Below, in pieces: positions 6,887 through 13,594 of a stretch of DNA of 13,963 bases. Position 1 is the stretch's first letter. Each line of letters opens with the position of its first letter. The notes under the pieces are model-generated. The model ran no database searches, had not been told where the DNA came from, and was given only the letters and a program-made list of their open reading frames with translations. The position numbers and the translations under genes were made by a program. Origin of the DNA: Verrucomicrobiota bacterium (GTDB lineage Bacteria; Verrucomicrobiota; Verrucomicrobiia; Opitutales; UBA953); the NCBI GenBank assembly GCA_009924965.1, contig RFQN01000018.1, forward strand, positions 1-13,963. The letters run 5' to 3'.

Positions 6887-7570
6887 TCACTTCCAAACCT
6901 TCACCCAATCGACTTCCACATCGTCGGGCAACTTGGCCGGCTGCAGGTCCTTGCGCTCGAAGTCCGAGACCCAGTGGCCCAGGAAAAGATGCATCGGCTC
7001 CTTCACTTCCGGCTTGTCGAGCTTATGCACCAGCTTGCCGTTGAAATACCAGGCGTACTGCCGATCGTTCCAAAGAAAGCCGTAGGTGTTGAAGCCCTTG
7101 GAGACTTGCCCAGGCTTCTGATTTAGGTCGGTCTTAATCGGACGCAGTTCGCGGACGCCCTTTGAGTCGCCGACCTTCGCCCACGGGACCAGCTTGTCTT
7201 CGCCGAAGCATTCGAAGTACAGGGCGGCGGCGGGCGGTTCGCTGGTGGGCTTATTGCGGACCACAAAGGCGCCATGATGGCCTTTGGTCGCCGGGAAGCG
7301 GATGGAGGCCTCGAAGTACCCCTGCTGCTGGGTGAACTTATCGCGCGTGCTGAGGCCACTGCCCTGCCAGCCGTCGGGGCGCTCGCGCAAGGTGATGACT
7401 AGCTTGCCGTCTTTGATGGCCAAGGCCTGCTTGTCGCCTTCCAACGTCCACTTAGACTCATCGACTTCGCCGTCCTTAAATTCATCCGACCAGACCAGTT
7501 TCATGGTCGAGGACGGCGGGTTGGCGAGCAGGGCGACCGTCGTCAGGCAGAGGGCGAGGAACGTCTTCAT
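6887..7570 (-). CDS. Secreted GH16-fold protein, catalytic motif apparently lost (paralogue 2)
   Basis: A 227-residue exported protein with the glycoside hydrolase family 16 beta-jelly-roll pattern. A signal peptide (MKTFLALCLTTVALLA) is followed by LVWSDEFKDGEVDESKW (25-41), GYFEASIRFPATKGHHGAF (84-102), NTYGFLWNDRQYAWYFNGK (161-179) and the closing DVEVDWVKVWK. Active GH16 enzymes carry ExDxxE; here the matching stretch is AALYFE (115-120), so the nucleophile Glu and the middle Asp are replaced and only the last Glu remains. It may therefore bind rather than cut polysaccharide. The ATG at 7570 lies 5 bases after the stop of its upstream paralogue; an open frame continues further upstream but overlaps that gene. 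The two proteins share many blocks, which indicates duplication. Confidence 0.85.
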   Translation of the reverse strand: MKTFLALCLTTVALLANPPSSTMKLVWSDEFKDGEVDESKWTLEGDKQALAIKDGKLVITLRERPDGWQGSGLSTRDKFTQQQGYFEASIRFPATKGHHGAFVVRNKPTSEPPAAALYFECFGEDKLVPWAKVGDSKGVRELRPIKTDLNQKPGQVSKGFNTYGFLWNDRQYAWYFNGKLVHKLDKPEVKEPMHLFLGHWVSDFERKDLQPAKLPDDVEVDWVKVWK

Positions 7571-7575
7571 GGAGA

Positions 7576-8277
7576 TTACTTGTAGACCTTGACCCAATCG
7601 ATCTGCAGGGCCTCGGGGGGATTGTTGGGGTCGGGGAACGACTTGATGATGCCGCCTTCGGGGGTGTGGTGGTCGAACTCGAGGTACATCGGGGTCGTCG
7701 GCGTGACCTTGATGTCCTGGCGGTGCACCTGCTTGCCGTCGACGTACCACGCGAAGTACTTGGCCGTCCAATGGATGCCGTAGGTATGGAACTTGCGGTA
7801 GGAAGCGCCGCCGTCGAGGTTGATGCCGTGCTTGACCGGACGCAGCATGCGGATCCCCGTGTTGTCGGCGACCTGCGTGCCGGGCGCGATGTTGTCGTCG
7901 CCCCAATTGTCGAAGAAGATGCGGGCGGACGGCGGCTCATCGAGGCTCTTGTTGCGCACCTCGAAGCGGCCGGAGCGGCCGGGCGTCTGCAGCATCCGCA
8001 TGGAGGCCTCGAAGTAGCCTTGTGCTTGCGTGAACTTGTTGACGGTGCTGATGCCCGTGCTCTGCCAGTAGGTCGACTCCTTGCCCGGCAGCATCGCCAG
8101 ATAGAGTTTGCCGTCCTTGATGCTGACGGAACCGGGGTTGCGGTTATGGATGGTCCACTTGGCCTCATCGACAGCCGGGCCGTCGAAGTTATCGGACCAG
8201 ACGACCTTCATGCCGCCAGTGGGGTCAGCCCAAGCGGACGTGGTCAGACATGCTAACGACAAGAGGAGGAAACGCAT
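7576..8277 (-). CDS. Secreted GH16-fold protein, catalytic motif apparently lost (paralogue 1)
   Basis: A 233-residue exported protein, first of a tandem pair. The signal peptide MRFLLLSLACLTTSAWA is followed by VVWSDNFDGPAVDEAKW (25-41), IKDGKL, GYFEASMRM (87-95), HTYGIHWTAKYFAWYVDGKQ (164-183) and LQIDWVKVYK at the end, all GH16-like. At the ExDxxE position it has ARIFFD (118-123), so the nucleophile is Ala, the middle Asp is Ile and the acid/base Glu is Asp. It shares RNK-x-EPP, R-LRP-K, TYG-W and AWY-GK-VH with paralogue 2. Only 62 bases separate it from the RluB gene; that gap holds a 12-bp GC palindrome. Natural targets could be beta-glucans or galactans, but with the motif lost, hydrolysis is not expected; a binding or structural role is inferred. 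Confidence 0.85.
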   Translation of the reverse strand: MRFLLLSLACLTTSAWADPTGGMKVVWSDNFDGPAVDEAKWTIHNRNPGSVSIKDGKLYLAMLPGKESTYWQSTGISTVNKFTQAQGYFEASMRMLQTPGRSGRFEVRNKSLDEPPSARIFFDNWGDDNIAPGTQVADNTGIRMLRPVKHGINLDGGASYRKFHTYGIHWTAKYFAWYVDGKQVHRQDIKVTPTTPMYLEFDHHTPEGGIIKSFPDPNNPPEALQIDWVKVYK

Positions 8278-8286
8278 GGGGTAGCA

Positions 8287-8315
8287 GGTTCCCCTCTAAA
8301 CAAGGGGGTTCCCCC
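8287..8315 (-). promoter_or_regulatory. Possible operator/promoter of the GH16-like pair
   Basis: The 62-base gap holds GGTTCCCC twice in direct orientation (8287-8294 and 8307-8314, 20 bases apart, about two helical turns). The second copy is part of a 12-bp inverted repeat, GGGGG-TT-CCCCC (8304-8315). On the minus strand a TTGCAA lies just upstream and could be a weak -35; no good -10 is visible. It may be an operator or a short hairpin after the RluB gene. Confidence 0.3.
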
Positions 8316-8339
8316 GAGATTGCAAGCGGGTTGGACCGC

Positions 8340-9044
8340 TCAGTTTTCGAAAATCATGTCGATTTCCTTGCGGGAAAGCGGGCGGCAATCCCCCGAGGGC
8401 ATCTTCCGGAGGACGAGGCTGCCGATCTGGAAGCGGCGCAGGACCTTCACGTGGAAACCGAAGATTTCGAAGAGGCGACGGATCTCCCGCTTGCGACCCT
8501 GGTCGAGATGGACCTCGAGCTGCGTGGGGACGTCGGGATTACGGATGACCTTCTTGAACTTGAGGCGCTCCCCTTCCTCGACGGCGCCCTTGAGCAAGCG
8601 CGGGGTCAGCTTCGGGTCGTAGTCGCGGTTGAGGTGGACCTCATAGCGCTTCACGACGCCGCCGGAGGGATGCATCACCTTATTGGCCAGCGCGCCATCG
8701 TTGGTCAGCAGGAGCAGCCCTTCCGAGTCCTTGTCGAGGCGGCCGACGCAGAACAGGCGCAACGCGGAGTACTCGGGCGGCACCATCTCAAAGACCGTGT
8801 GGCCCCCGTGGGAATCATCGTTGGTGCAGAGGAAGCCCTTGGGCTTGTTCATCATCAGCACGACCGTCCGGGCCAAAGGCTTGATCTCGCGCCCTTGGCA
8901 GCGGACCACATCGACCGAGGGGTCGACCGGCTGACCGGTGGCCGCGACCTTGCCGTTGATCAGGACTTGGCCGTCCGCCACGAGGCGCTCCGCATCCCGT
9001 CGGGAGCAGACCCCCGCCTGGGCGAGGAACTTGTGGATGCGCAT
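8340..9044 (-). CDS. 23S/16S rRNA pseudouridine synthase, RluB/RsuA type
   Basis: A 234-residue pseudouridine synthase that isomerises a uridine in ribosomal RNA. The N-terminal S4 RNA-binding domain ([27 protein letters not shown], 1-27) is followed by the RsuA/RluB/E/F catalytic domain. Its signature is [17 protein letters not shown] at 101-117, with D104 the catalytic residue. KPKGFLCT (67-74), VVKRYEVHL and [15 protein letters not shown] (182-196) are further family marks. The frame opens at a TTG at 9101, but the ATG at 9044 is preceded by AAGG at good spacing and begins the S4 domain directly, so I choose it. Closest in layout to RluB, though RsuA, RluE or RluF specificity cannot be settled from sequence. 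It is divergent from folD and leads the minus-strand row toward the GH16-like genes. Confidence 0.93.
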   Translation of the reverse strand: MRIHKFLAQAGVCSRRDAERLVADGQVLINGKVAATGQPVDPSVDVVRCQGREIKPLARTVVLMMNKPKGFLCTNDDSHGGHTVFEMVPPEYSALRLFCVGRLDKDSEGLLLLTNDGALANKVMHPSGGVVKRYEVHLNRDYDPKLTPRLLKGAVEEGERLKFKKVIRNPDVPTQLEVHLDQGRKREIRRLFEIFGFHVKVLRRFQIGSLVLRKMPSGDCRPLSRKEIDMIFEN

Positions 9045-9087
9045 GGGACCTTCGGACACGCCCAGACGACTAGAGGCTTCTGGGGGC

Positions 9088-9139
9088 GGAGGGCGAGACA
9101 ATCAATGCAGGGGTCAGCCGATAACTTTTCTCGCCCTCC
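9088..9139. repeat. 11-bp perfect inverted repeat between the RluB gene and folD
   Basis: GGAGGGCGAGA (9088-9098) and TCTCGCCCTCC (9129-9139) are exact reverse complements, separated by 30 bases. With a two-base bulge the stem extends outward (GGGC about 9083-9087 with GCCC about 9142-9146). It ends 26 bases before the folD ATG and lies in the leader of both divergent genes. The loop contains the 16-mer found again before ccoS. It could be an RNA hairpin or a protein-binding palindrome. Confidence 0.55.
9107..9122 (+). repeat. Copy 1 of a 16-base exact repeat (upstream of folD)
   Basis: The sequence GCAGGGGTCAGCCGAT occurs here and again at 10891-10906, both times just upstream of a plus-strand gene. 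This copy is 43 bases before the folD ATG, in the loop of the 11-bp inverted repeat. Confidence 0.7.
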
Positions 9140-9165
9140 CCGCCCGCAGTCCCCAAATAGGTGCC

Positions 9166-10038
9166 ATGCGCCTCATCGACGGCAACGCCACCGCCCAACA
9201 AGTCCTCGCCGAAGTCAAGGCCCGCGTGGCCAAACTGGCCCCGCTCGTCCCGCATGTCGCCTTCGTGCGCGTCGGCGACGACCCCGCCTCCGTATCGTAC
9301 GTCACCAAGAAGCAGAAGACCGCCGCCGAAGTGGGCATGCGCGCCAGCCTGCAGCTCTTCCCGGAGACGGTGACGAAGGAAGAACTCTTCGCCCACCTGG
9401 ACCAACTGAACGCCGACCCCTCGGTCCATGGCATCCTCATCCAGGCACCTTTGCCGAAGCACCTGCCCGAGACGGAAGTCTTCAACCGCGTCTCGCCCGA
9501 TAAGGACGTCGACGGCTTCGGCACCCAGAGCATCGGACGCCTCGTCCAAGAACTCCCTGGCGCCTTCGCCGCCTGCACCCCGGCTGGCGTCATCGAGCTG
9601 CTGCGCCGCTCCGGCGTCGCCACCGCCGGCAAGCACGCCGTCGTAGTCGGCCGTTCCCTCATCGTCGGCAAGCCCGCCGCTGTGCTGCTGCTCGCCAAAG
9701 GTTGCGACTGCACCGTCACCATCGCGCACTCCCGCACCCAAGACCTTGCGGCCATCGTCCGCCAAGCCGACATCGTCGTCGCCGCCATCGGCAAACCCCG
9801 CTTCATCACCGCCGACATGGTCAAGCCTGGCGCCGTCGTCATCGACGTCGGCATCAACCGCGTCCCCGACGCGACCAAGAAGGCCGGCTACCGCATCGTC
9901 GGGGACGTCGACTTCGACGCCGTCTCGCCGCTCTGCGAGGCCATCACGCCCGTCCCCGGCGGCGTCGGCCCGATGACCGTGGCGATGCTGATGAAGAACA
10001 CCCTCGACGCCTGCGAACGCGCCCAAGCCCGTGGCTGA
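9166..10038 (+). CDS. folD: Bifunctional methylenetetrahydrofolate dehydrogenase/methenyltetrahydrofolate cyclohydrolase
   Basis: A 290-residue FolD that interconverts 5,10-methylene-, methenyl- and 10-formyl-tetrahydrofolate in the cytoplasm with NADP, feeding purine and formyl-methionine synthesis. The length is normal. Key residues are Y45 and K49 in [15 protein letters not shown]93 in [10 protein letters not shown], and D116 in PDKDVDGF (E. coli Y50, K54, Q98, D121). GRSLIVGKP (162-170) and AHSRTQDL form the nucleotide site, and [16 protein letters not shown] (264-279) is the C-terminal signature. The ATG at 9166 has AGG at a suitable distance and begins the family-typical [13 protein letters not shown]; the frame is open further upstream but without family sequence. 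It overlaps the next gene by 8 bases. Its leader holds an inverted repeat and the shared 16-mer. Confidence 0.97.
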   Translation: MRLIDGNATAQQVLAEVKARVAKLAPLVPHVAFVRVGDDPASVSYVTKKQKTAAEVGMRASLQLFPETVTKEELFAHLDQLNADPSVHGILIQAPLPKHLPETEVFNRVSPDKDVDGFGTQSIGRLVQELPGAFAACTPAGVIELLRRSGVATAGKHAVVVGRSLIVGKPAAVLLLAKGCDCTVTIAHSRTQDLAAIVRQADIVVAAIGKPRFITADMVKPGAVVIDVGINRVPDATKKAGYRIVGDVDFDAVSPLCEAITPVPGGVGPMTVAMLMKNTLDACERAQARG

Positions 10039-10651
10039 GGTCAAGCCGCCACCCTTTACCCTGCCGCCGGCCGGCTTCTGGTGGCGCTCTTTGGCTTTCC
10101 TCGCGGACTTCATTCCGCTGATCGTGATTGGGCTCTTCATCGCTGGGCAGCTAGCCAACGACGAGCAAGCCGCCGCCCGCGCCAAGAGCGACCAATACCA
10201 GGAGCGCCTCCTCAAACTGTATGAGCAGGCCTTGACCCAGCCTTCCTCGCGTGCCCAGAGCACGCTGATGAACACGCTCCTCCATCCGGCCGAGGACGAC
10301 ATCCAAGCCTACGTGGACTGGCACGTCTACCAAGGCGAAGTCTGCTTCTTCGTCATGCTCCTCGGGCTCTTCTTCCAGGAGTGGCTCTGGCGCGGCCAGA
10401 CCTTGGGGAAGCGCATCTTCAACCTGCGCACCGTCGACCATGCCACGCAGGCCCCGCCCACGCTGATGGCCTGCCTCCTGCGCTCATTCTGGAAGGCGGC
10501 CTTCGTGACGCTCTACAACCCGCTCACGATCGTGATCGGGTTGGTCAACTTCCACGTGCCCCTCTTCCGCTACGACCGCCGCAGCTGGCACGACATGCTC
10601 TCGCGGACCTACGTCATCGACGCCAAGCAGAGCCTGCCACCCCCGGCCTGA
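10031..10651 (+). CDS. RDD family membrane protein
   Basis: A 206-residue integral membrane protein of the RDD family; its role is unknown, though some members have been linked to transport. The defining parts are [16 protein letters not shown] at 15-30 (R19, D26), [16 protein letters not shown] at 120-135 and [16 protein letters not shown] at 181-196. Membrane helices lie near 20-40, 103-119 and 155-176; between the first two there is a longer charged soluble stretch (about 42-98) than in minimal RDD proteins. It starts at a GTG at 10031, 8 bases before the folD stop, which implies translational coupling with folD. Co-transcription need not mean a folate role. Confidence 0.85.
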   Translation: MAEVKPPPFTLPPAGFWWRSLAFLADFIPLIVIGLFIAGQLANDEQAAARAKSDQYQERLLKLYEQALTQPSSRAQSTLMNTLLHPAEDDIQAYVDWHVYQGEVCFFVMLLGLFFQEWLWRGQTLGKRIFNLRTVDHATQAPPTLMACLLRSFWKAAFVTLYNPLTIVIGLVNFHVPLFRYDRRSWHDMLSRTYVIDAKQSLPPPA

Positions 10652-10730
10652 ACGGGTTTGCAGGAGACCTAATCTCGCCCGCTATTTTACTAATGGGCGT
10701 CGTTGGGACATCCTGACTAGGGTTAGCGAC

Positions 10731-10746
10731 ATTGTTTTGATACAAT
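10731..10746 (+). promoter_or_regulatory. FNR/CRP-like palindrome and -10-like hexamer
   Basis: ATTGT-TTTGAT-ACAAT is a perfect 5-bp inverted repeat. Its inner 14 bases TTGTTTTGATACAA match the FNR consensus TTGAT-N4-ATCAA at 7 of 10 positions, with the outer TTG and CAA intact. TACAAT (10741-10746) is one base from the consensus -10. No good -35 lies 16-18 bases upstream. cbb3 operons are often under FNR/Anr control, so an oxygen-responsive site is plausible but not shown. Confidence 0.35.
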
Positions 10747-10779
10747 AAATACAAGGGTCCCATCCATACGGCTGCGGAC

Positions 10780-10853
10780 GTTAGAATCATTCAAGGTGGC
10801 TGCTTATCGGTCGCAGTAGCGAATTCTAACCGCCTGCGCGCGGTGGCCGCGCG
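10780..10853 (+). other. Structured leader candidate upstream of ccoS
   Basis: GTTAGAAT (10780-10787) pairs perfectly with ATTCTAAC (10823-10830); within it CTGC (10800-10803) pairs with GCAG (10813-10816). Directly after comes a strong hairpin, CGCGCGG-TGG-CCGCGCG (10837-10853), with a 7-bp GC stem. If transcription starts near the TACAAT box, all of this would lie in the 5' leader of the oxidase mRNA. There is no T tract to make it a classical attenuator. Confidence 0.35.
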
Positions 10854-10890
10854 GAAGCAACTTTGATAGCGTCTGGCCGCATGGTAATCT

Positions 10891-10906
10891 GCAGGGGTCA
10901 GCCGAT
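10891..10906 (+). repeat. Copy 2 of the 16-base exact repeat (upstream of ccoS)
   Basis: GCAGGGGTCAGCCGAT is identical to 9107-9122. Here it ends 4 bases before the GTG chosen for ccoS. If the upstream ATG at 10881 is used instead, the repeat becomes coding. Confidence 0.7.
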
Positions 10907-10910
10907 TCCT

Positions 10911-11063
10911 GTGGAAGCCCTCTCCGTCACCATCTTCTTCTCGTCCCTGCTCACGTTGCTGGCCCTCGGGGCCTACGTGTGGGACTGGAGCTCCCGACGC
11001 GAAGATGGCCATGACCGTGATGCGTTGCGTCCGTTGGACGACGAACTGCCCCCGACGGCCTGA
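10911..11063 (+). CDS. ccoS: cbb3-type cytochrome oxidase maturation protein CcoS
   Basis: A 50-residue membrane protein with one helix (about residues 3-24, LSVTIFFSSLLTLLALGAYVW). A short acidic tail follows, with DALRPLDDE at 37-45 that matches the 'Pa-riL-dD' end of CcoS. CcoS is needed to insert haem b and CuB into the cbb3 oxidase. The start is uncertain: the GTG at 10911 gives the usual length and the MEALS beginning, while an in-frame ATG at 10881 would add ten residues (MVICRGQPIP) and a TTG at 10863 six more. It ends 17 bases before ccoNO. CcoS often sits at the end of ccoGHIS; here it comes first. Short length limits the evidence, but context supports it strongly. Confidence 0.8.
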   Translation: MEALSVTIFFSSLLTLLALGAYVWDWSSRREDGHDRDALRPLDDELPPTA

Positions 11064-11080
11064 CCGACCTCCTTTCCCTC

Positions 11081-13414
11081 ATGCAAGCCGAAGCCCACAC
11101 CACCATCACCTACAACGACCGCATCGTCCGCTGGTTCGTCTTGGCCTCCATCGTCTGGGGCGCCGTGGCGCTGCTGGCCGGGGTATTCATCGCCCTGCAA
11201 CTGGCCTTCCCAGTGCTCAACCTCGACCTACCTTGGACGAGCTTTGGACGCCTGCGCCCGCTGCATACCAATGCGGCGATCTTCGCCTTCGTCGGCAACA
11301 TGGTGTTCGCCGGCATCTATTACTCCTCGCAACGCCTCCTGAAGACGCGCCTCGCCTGCGAGACCTTGGCCAACGTCCACTTCTTCGGCTGGCAACTCAT
11401 CATCGTCCTCGCGGCCATCACCCTGCCCCTCGGCCTGACCCGCGGCAAGGAATACGCCGAACTGATCTGGCCGATCAACCTGCTGGTCGCAGTCGTGTGG
11501 CTCGTCTTCGCCACGGTCTTCTTCATGACCCTGCGCGCCCGCCGCGAGCGCAGCCTGTACGTCGCCATCTGGTTCTACATCGCGACCATCGTCACGGTCA
11601 CCCTGCTCTACGTCGTCAACCACCTCTCGTTGCCCACGAGCCTGCTGCATAGCTACCCGGTCTTCGGCGGCGTGCAGGACGCCCTCGTCCAGTGGTGGTA
11701 CGGCCATAACGCCGTCGCGTTCTTCCTGACCACGCCGGTGCTCGGGATCATGTACTACTTCATCCCGAAGGCGGCCGGCCGACCGGTCTACAGCTACCGC
11801 CTCTCCATCATCCACTTCTGGTCGCTCATCTTCCTCTACATCTGGGCCGGCCCGCACCACCTGCTGAACACCTCCCTGCCCAACTGGCTGCAAGGCCTGG
11901 GGATGATCTTCTCCCTCATGCTGTGGGCCCCTTCGTGGGGCGGCATGCTCAACGGCCTGCTGACGCTGCGCGGCGCCTGGGACAAGCTCCGGACGGACCC
12001 GGTCATCAAGTTCATGGCCGCCGGCGTGACGTTCTACGGCATGGCCACCTTCGAAGGCCCGCTGCTCTCGATCAAGGCCGTCAACGCGCTGGGCCACTAC
12101 ACCGACTGGATCATCGGCCACGTCCACGGCGGCACCTTGGGCTGGAACGGCTTCATGGCGGCCGGCATGTTCTACTGGCTCGTCCCCCGGCTCTGGAACA
12201 CGAAGCTCTACAGCGAGCGCCTCGCCAACCTGCACTTCTGGGTCGGGATGATCGGCATCCTCTTCTACGTGGCTTCCATGTGGGTCGCGGGCATCGGCCA
12301 AGGCCTCTCGCTTAACCAGCTCACCGCCGACGGCAGCGCGCCGGCGAACTCCTTCATCGAGACGCTCAAGAACATCCAGCCGATGTACTACCTCCGAGCC
12401 CTCGGCGGCGGCCTCTACCTCACCGGGTACGTCCTCATGATGGTCAACCTCGTGAAGACCATCCGCAGCGGGGTGCCGACCGACGGCCGCGCCGAAGTGC
12501 GCGAAGCCAGCGTCGCCCCGGCGGCCGACAGCCGTGGCTTCCCGACCTTCCTCAATGCACCAGTGCTCTACTCCGCAGCGATCATCACGTCCTCATGCCT
12601 CTGGATTCTCGGCCGGGACACCTGGATGATCGTGGGGCTGGTCGGCACCATCGGGTCCGTTATCGCCGCCCTCGCCCACTTCGAGCTCAAGGGCTACACC
12701 TGGCAGCAGTGGCACGAAAGCCTCCTCCATCACGCCTTACCGTTCTCTATCCTCACGGTCATTGCGGTCGCGATCGGCGGCGCGCTTCAGCTCGTCCCGA
12801 CGGTCATCCTCTACCGAGGCAATAGCGGCGGCGAAGTACTCGAAGGCCGCGTCCAACGTCCCTACAGCCCCCTGGAACTGACGGGCCGCGACATCTACGT
12901 CCGTGAGGGCTGCTACAACTGCCATTCGCAGATGATCCGCACGCTCAAGCCTGACGTCCTCCGCTACGGCGCCGGCCAAGGCTACTCGCGTCTCGGCGAA
13001 TCCATCTACGATTACCCTTACCAGTGGGGCTCCCGCCGCATGGGTCCGGACCTCGCCCGCGAAGGCCTGGCTCGCCCGGACCTAGCGTGGCACTACCGCC
13101 ACCTGCTGAATCCGCGCGAACTCGAGCCCGACTCCATCATGCCGAGCTACGTCTGGCTGAAGCATGACGACGCGAACCGTGGCGAGCTCTTCGGCCGCAT
13201 CACGGCGCTCCGGACGCTCGGGGTGCCCTATAAGGCGGAGGCCACCACCCCGGCCGCCATCGACGCCAGCTACGACGCCGAAGCGGGCGAGATCGTGAAA
13301 CAGCTCGCCGAGAAAGGCATCACCGCCCGTCGCGACGAAGAGATGGTCGCCCTGTTGGCGTACCTCAAATGCCTCGGACTCAACGTGGAGAAACCCACCA
13401 CTGCCCAACGCTAA
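11081..13414 (+). CDS. ccoNO: cbb3-type cytochrome c oxidase, fused subunits I and II (CcoN-CcoO)
   Basis: A 777-residue fusion of the catalytic and monohaem subunits of a proton-pumping, high-affinity terminal oxidase in the inner membrane. The CcoN part (about 1-465) has H62 (RPLHTNAAIFAF) and H349 as low-spin haem b ligands, and H347 in GHVHGG for haem b3. H209 (YGHNAVAFFLT), H259 and H260 (WAGPHH) are the CuB ligands. Y253 is the likely cross-linked tyrosine and E325 (TFEGPLLS) matches the proton-channel Glu. A charged linker (about 466-490) and two extra helices (about 495-535) lead to the CcoO part. That part has a membrane helix (about 553-577), the c-haem motif CYNCH at 611-615 and a likely axial M687 (SIMPSY). 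WQWGSRRMGPDLAR-like sequence follows the usual CcoO pattern. Separate ccoN and ccoO genes are the rule in Proteobacteria; fusions are known in Bacteroidota and related groups. Confidence 0.95.
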   Translation: MQAEAHTTITYNDRIVRWFVLASIVWGAVALLAGVFIALQLAFPVLNLDLPWTSFGRLRPLHTNAAIFAFVGNMVFAGIYYSSQRLLKTRLACETLANVHFFGWQLIIVLAAITLPLGLTRGKEYAELIWPINLLVAVVWLVFATVFFMTLRARRERSLYVAIWFYIATIVTVTLLYVVNHLSLPTSLLHSYPVFGGVQDALVQWWYGHNAVAFFLTTPVLGIMYYFIPKAAGRPVYSYRLSIIHFWSLIFLYIWAGPHHLLNTSLPNWLQGLGMIFSLMLWAPSWGGMLNGLLTLRGAWDKLRTDPVIKFMAAGVTFYGMATFEGPLLSIKAVNALGHYTDWIIGHVHGGTLGWNGFMAAGMFYWLVPRLWNTKLYSERLANLHFWVGMIGILFYVASMWVAGIGQGLSLNQLTADGSAPANSFIETLKNIQPMYYLRALGGGLYLTGYVLMMVNLVKTIRSGVPTDGRAEVREASVAPAADSRGFPTFLNAPVLYSAAIITSSCLWILGRDTWMIVGLVGTIGSVIAALAHFELKGYTWQQWHESLLHHALPFSILTVIAVAIGGALQLVPTVILYRGNSGGEVLEGRVQRPYSPLELTGRDIYVREGCYNCHSQMIRTLKPDVLRYGAGQGYSRLGESIYDYPYQWGSRRMGPDLAREGLARPDLAWHYRHLLNPRELEPDSIMPSYVWLKHDDANRGELFGRITALRTLGVPYKAEATTPAAIDASYDAEAGEIVKQLAEKGITARRDEEMVALLAYLKCLGLNVEKPTTAQR

Positions 13415-13419
13415 TCACC

Positions 13420-13578
13420 ATGTTCCGCCGCATCGTTTGGGAAGAATTCATGCACGACGCCCAAGTCGTCGCGCTCTACCTGCTGGCCGTGGGCCTGCTC
13501 ATCCTCGTAGGGCGCCTGCTGACCACGCCGAAGGACGAGACCGACCGGTTGGCCAACCTCCCCTTAAACGACGAATAA
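13420..13578 (+). CDS. ccoQ: cbb3-type oxidase small subunit, CcoQ/FixQ-like
   Basis: A 52-residue protein with one membrane helix (about 14-32, AQVVALYLLAVGLLILVGR). Its acidic tail DRLANLPLNDE (42-52) resembles the 'A-LP---D' end of CcoQ. CcoQ stabilises the oxidase complex rather than taking part in catalysis. The ATG at 13420 follows the ccoNO stop by 5 bases, and ccoP starts 16 bases after its own stop, which is the expected place for ccoQ. The frame is open upstream into ccoNO, but only this start gives a CcoQ-like protein. Sequence conservation in this family is low, so position in the operon carries much of the call. Confidence 0.8.
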   Translation: MFRRIVWEEFMHDAQVVALYLLAVGLLILVGRLLTTPKDETDRLANLPLNDE

Positions 13579-13594
13579 ACCAACCTTTGCACAC

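Larger units (their letters stand above)
10652..10910 (+). promoter_or_regulatory. Regulatory region before the cbb3 oxidase operon
   Basis: This is the longest gene-free stretch (259 bases), with a clearly AT-richer pocket around 10681-10760. From left to right it holds a weak stem-loop after the RDD gene (CGCCC 10676-10680 with GGGCG 10695-10699, no T tract), an FNR-like palindrome overlapping a -10-like TACAAT, an inverted repeat with an inner hairpin, a GC hairpin and the second copy of the 16-mer. No ORF in it looks coding apart from the possible upstream extension of ccoS. Confidence 0.55.

Noticed and set aside
6887..7906. A longer start (7906) for the second GH16-like gene
   Set aside because: The added 112 residues overlap the first paralogue out of frame and are Arg/Pro/His-rich shadow sequence; the ATG at 7570 begins a clean signal peptide.
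2900..8615. Further copies of the GGGGTCAGC part of the 16-mer (near 2908, 8221 and 8604)
   Set aside because: These are 9-10 base matches inside genes, the first two explained by codons for Ala-Asp-Pro on the coding strand; they lack the rest of the repeat.
9045..9165. A tetrahydrofolate riboswitch in front of folD
   Set aside because: The folD leader has a strong hairpin, but I could not match it to the known folate riboswitch layouts, and it lies between two divergent genes.
9070..10302. A 410-codon minus-strand open frame over folD and the RDD gene
   Set aside because: It spans two genes with firm plus-strand assignments and reads as a low-complexity Gly/Asp/Ala shadow.
11228..12301. 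A 357-codon minus-strand open frame
   Set aside because: It is the reverse of ccoN; it is rich in Asp, Glu, Val and His and has no family features, while the plus strand has all oxidase ligands.
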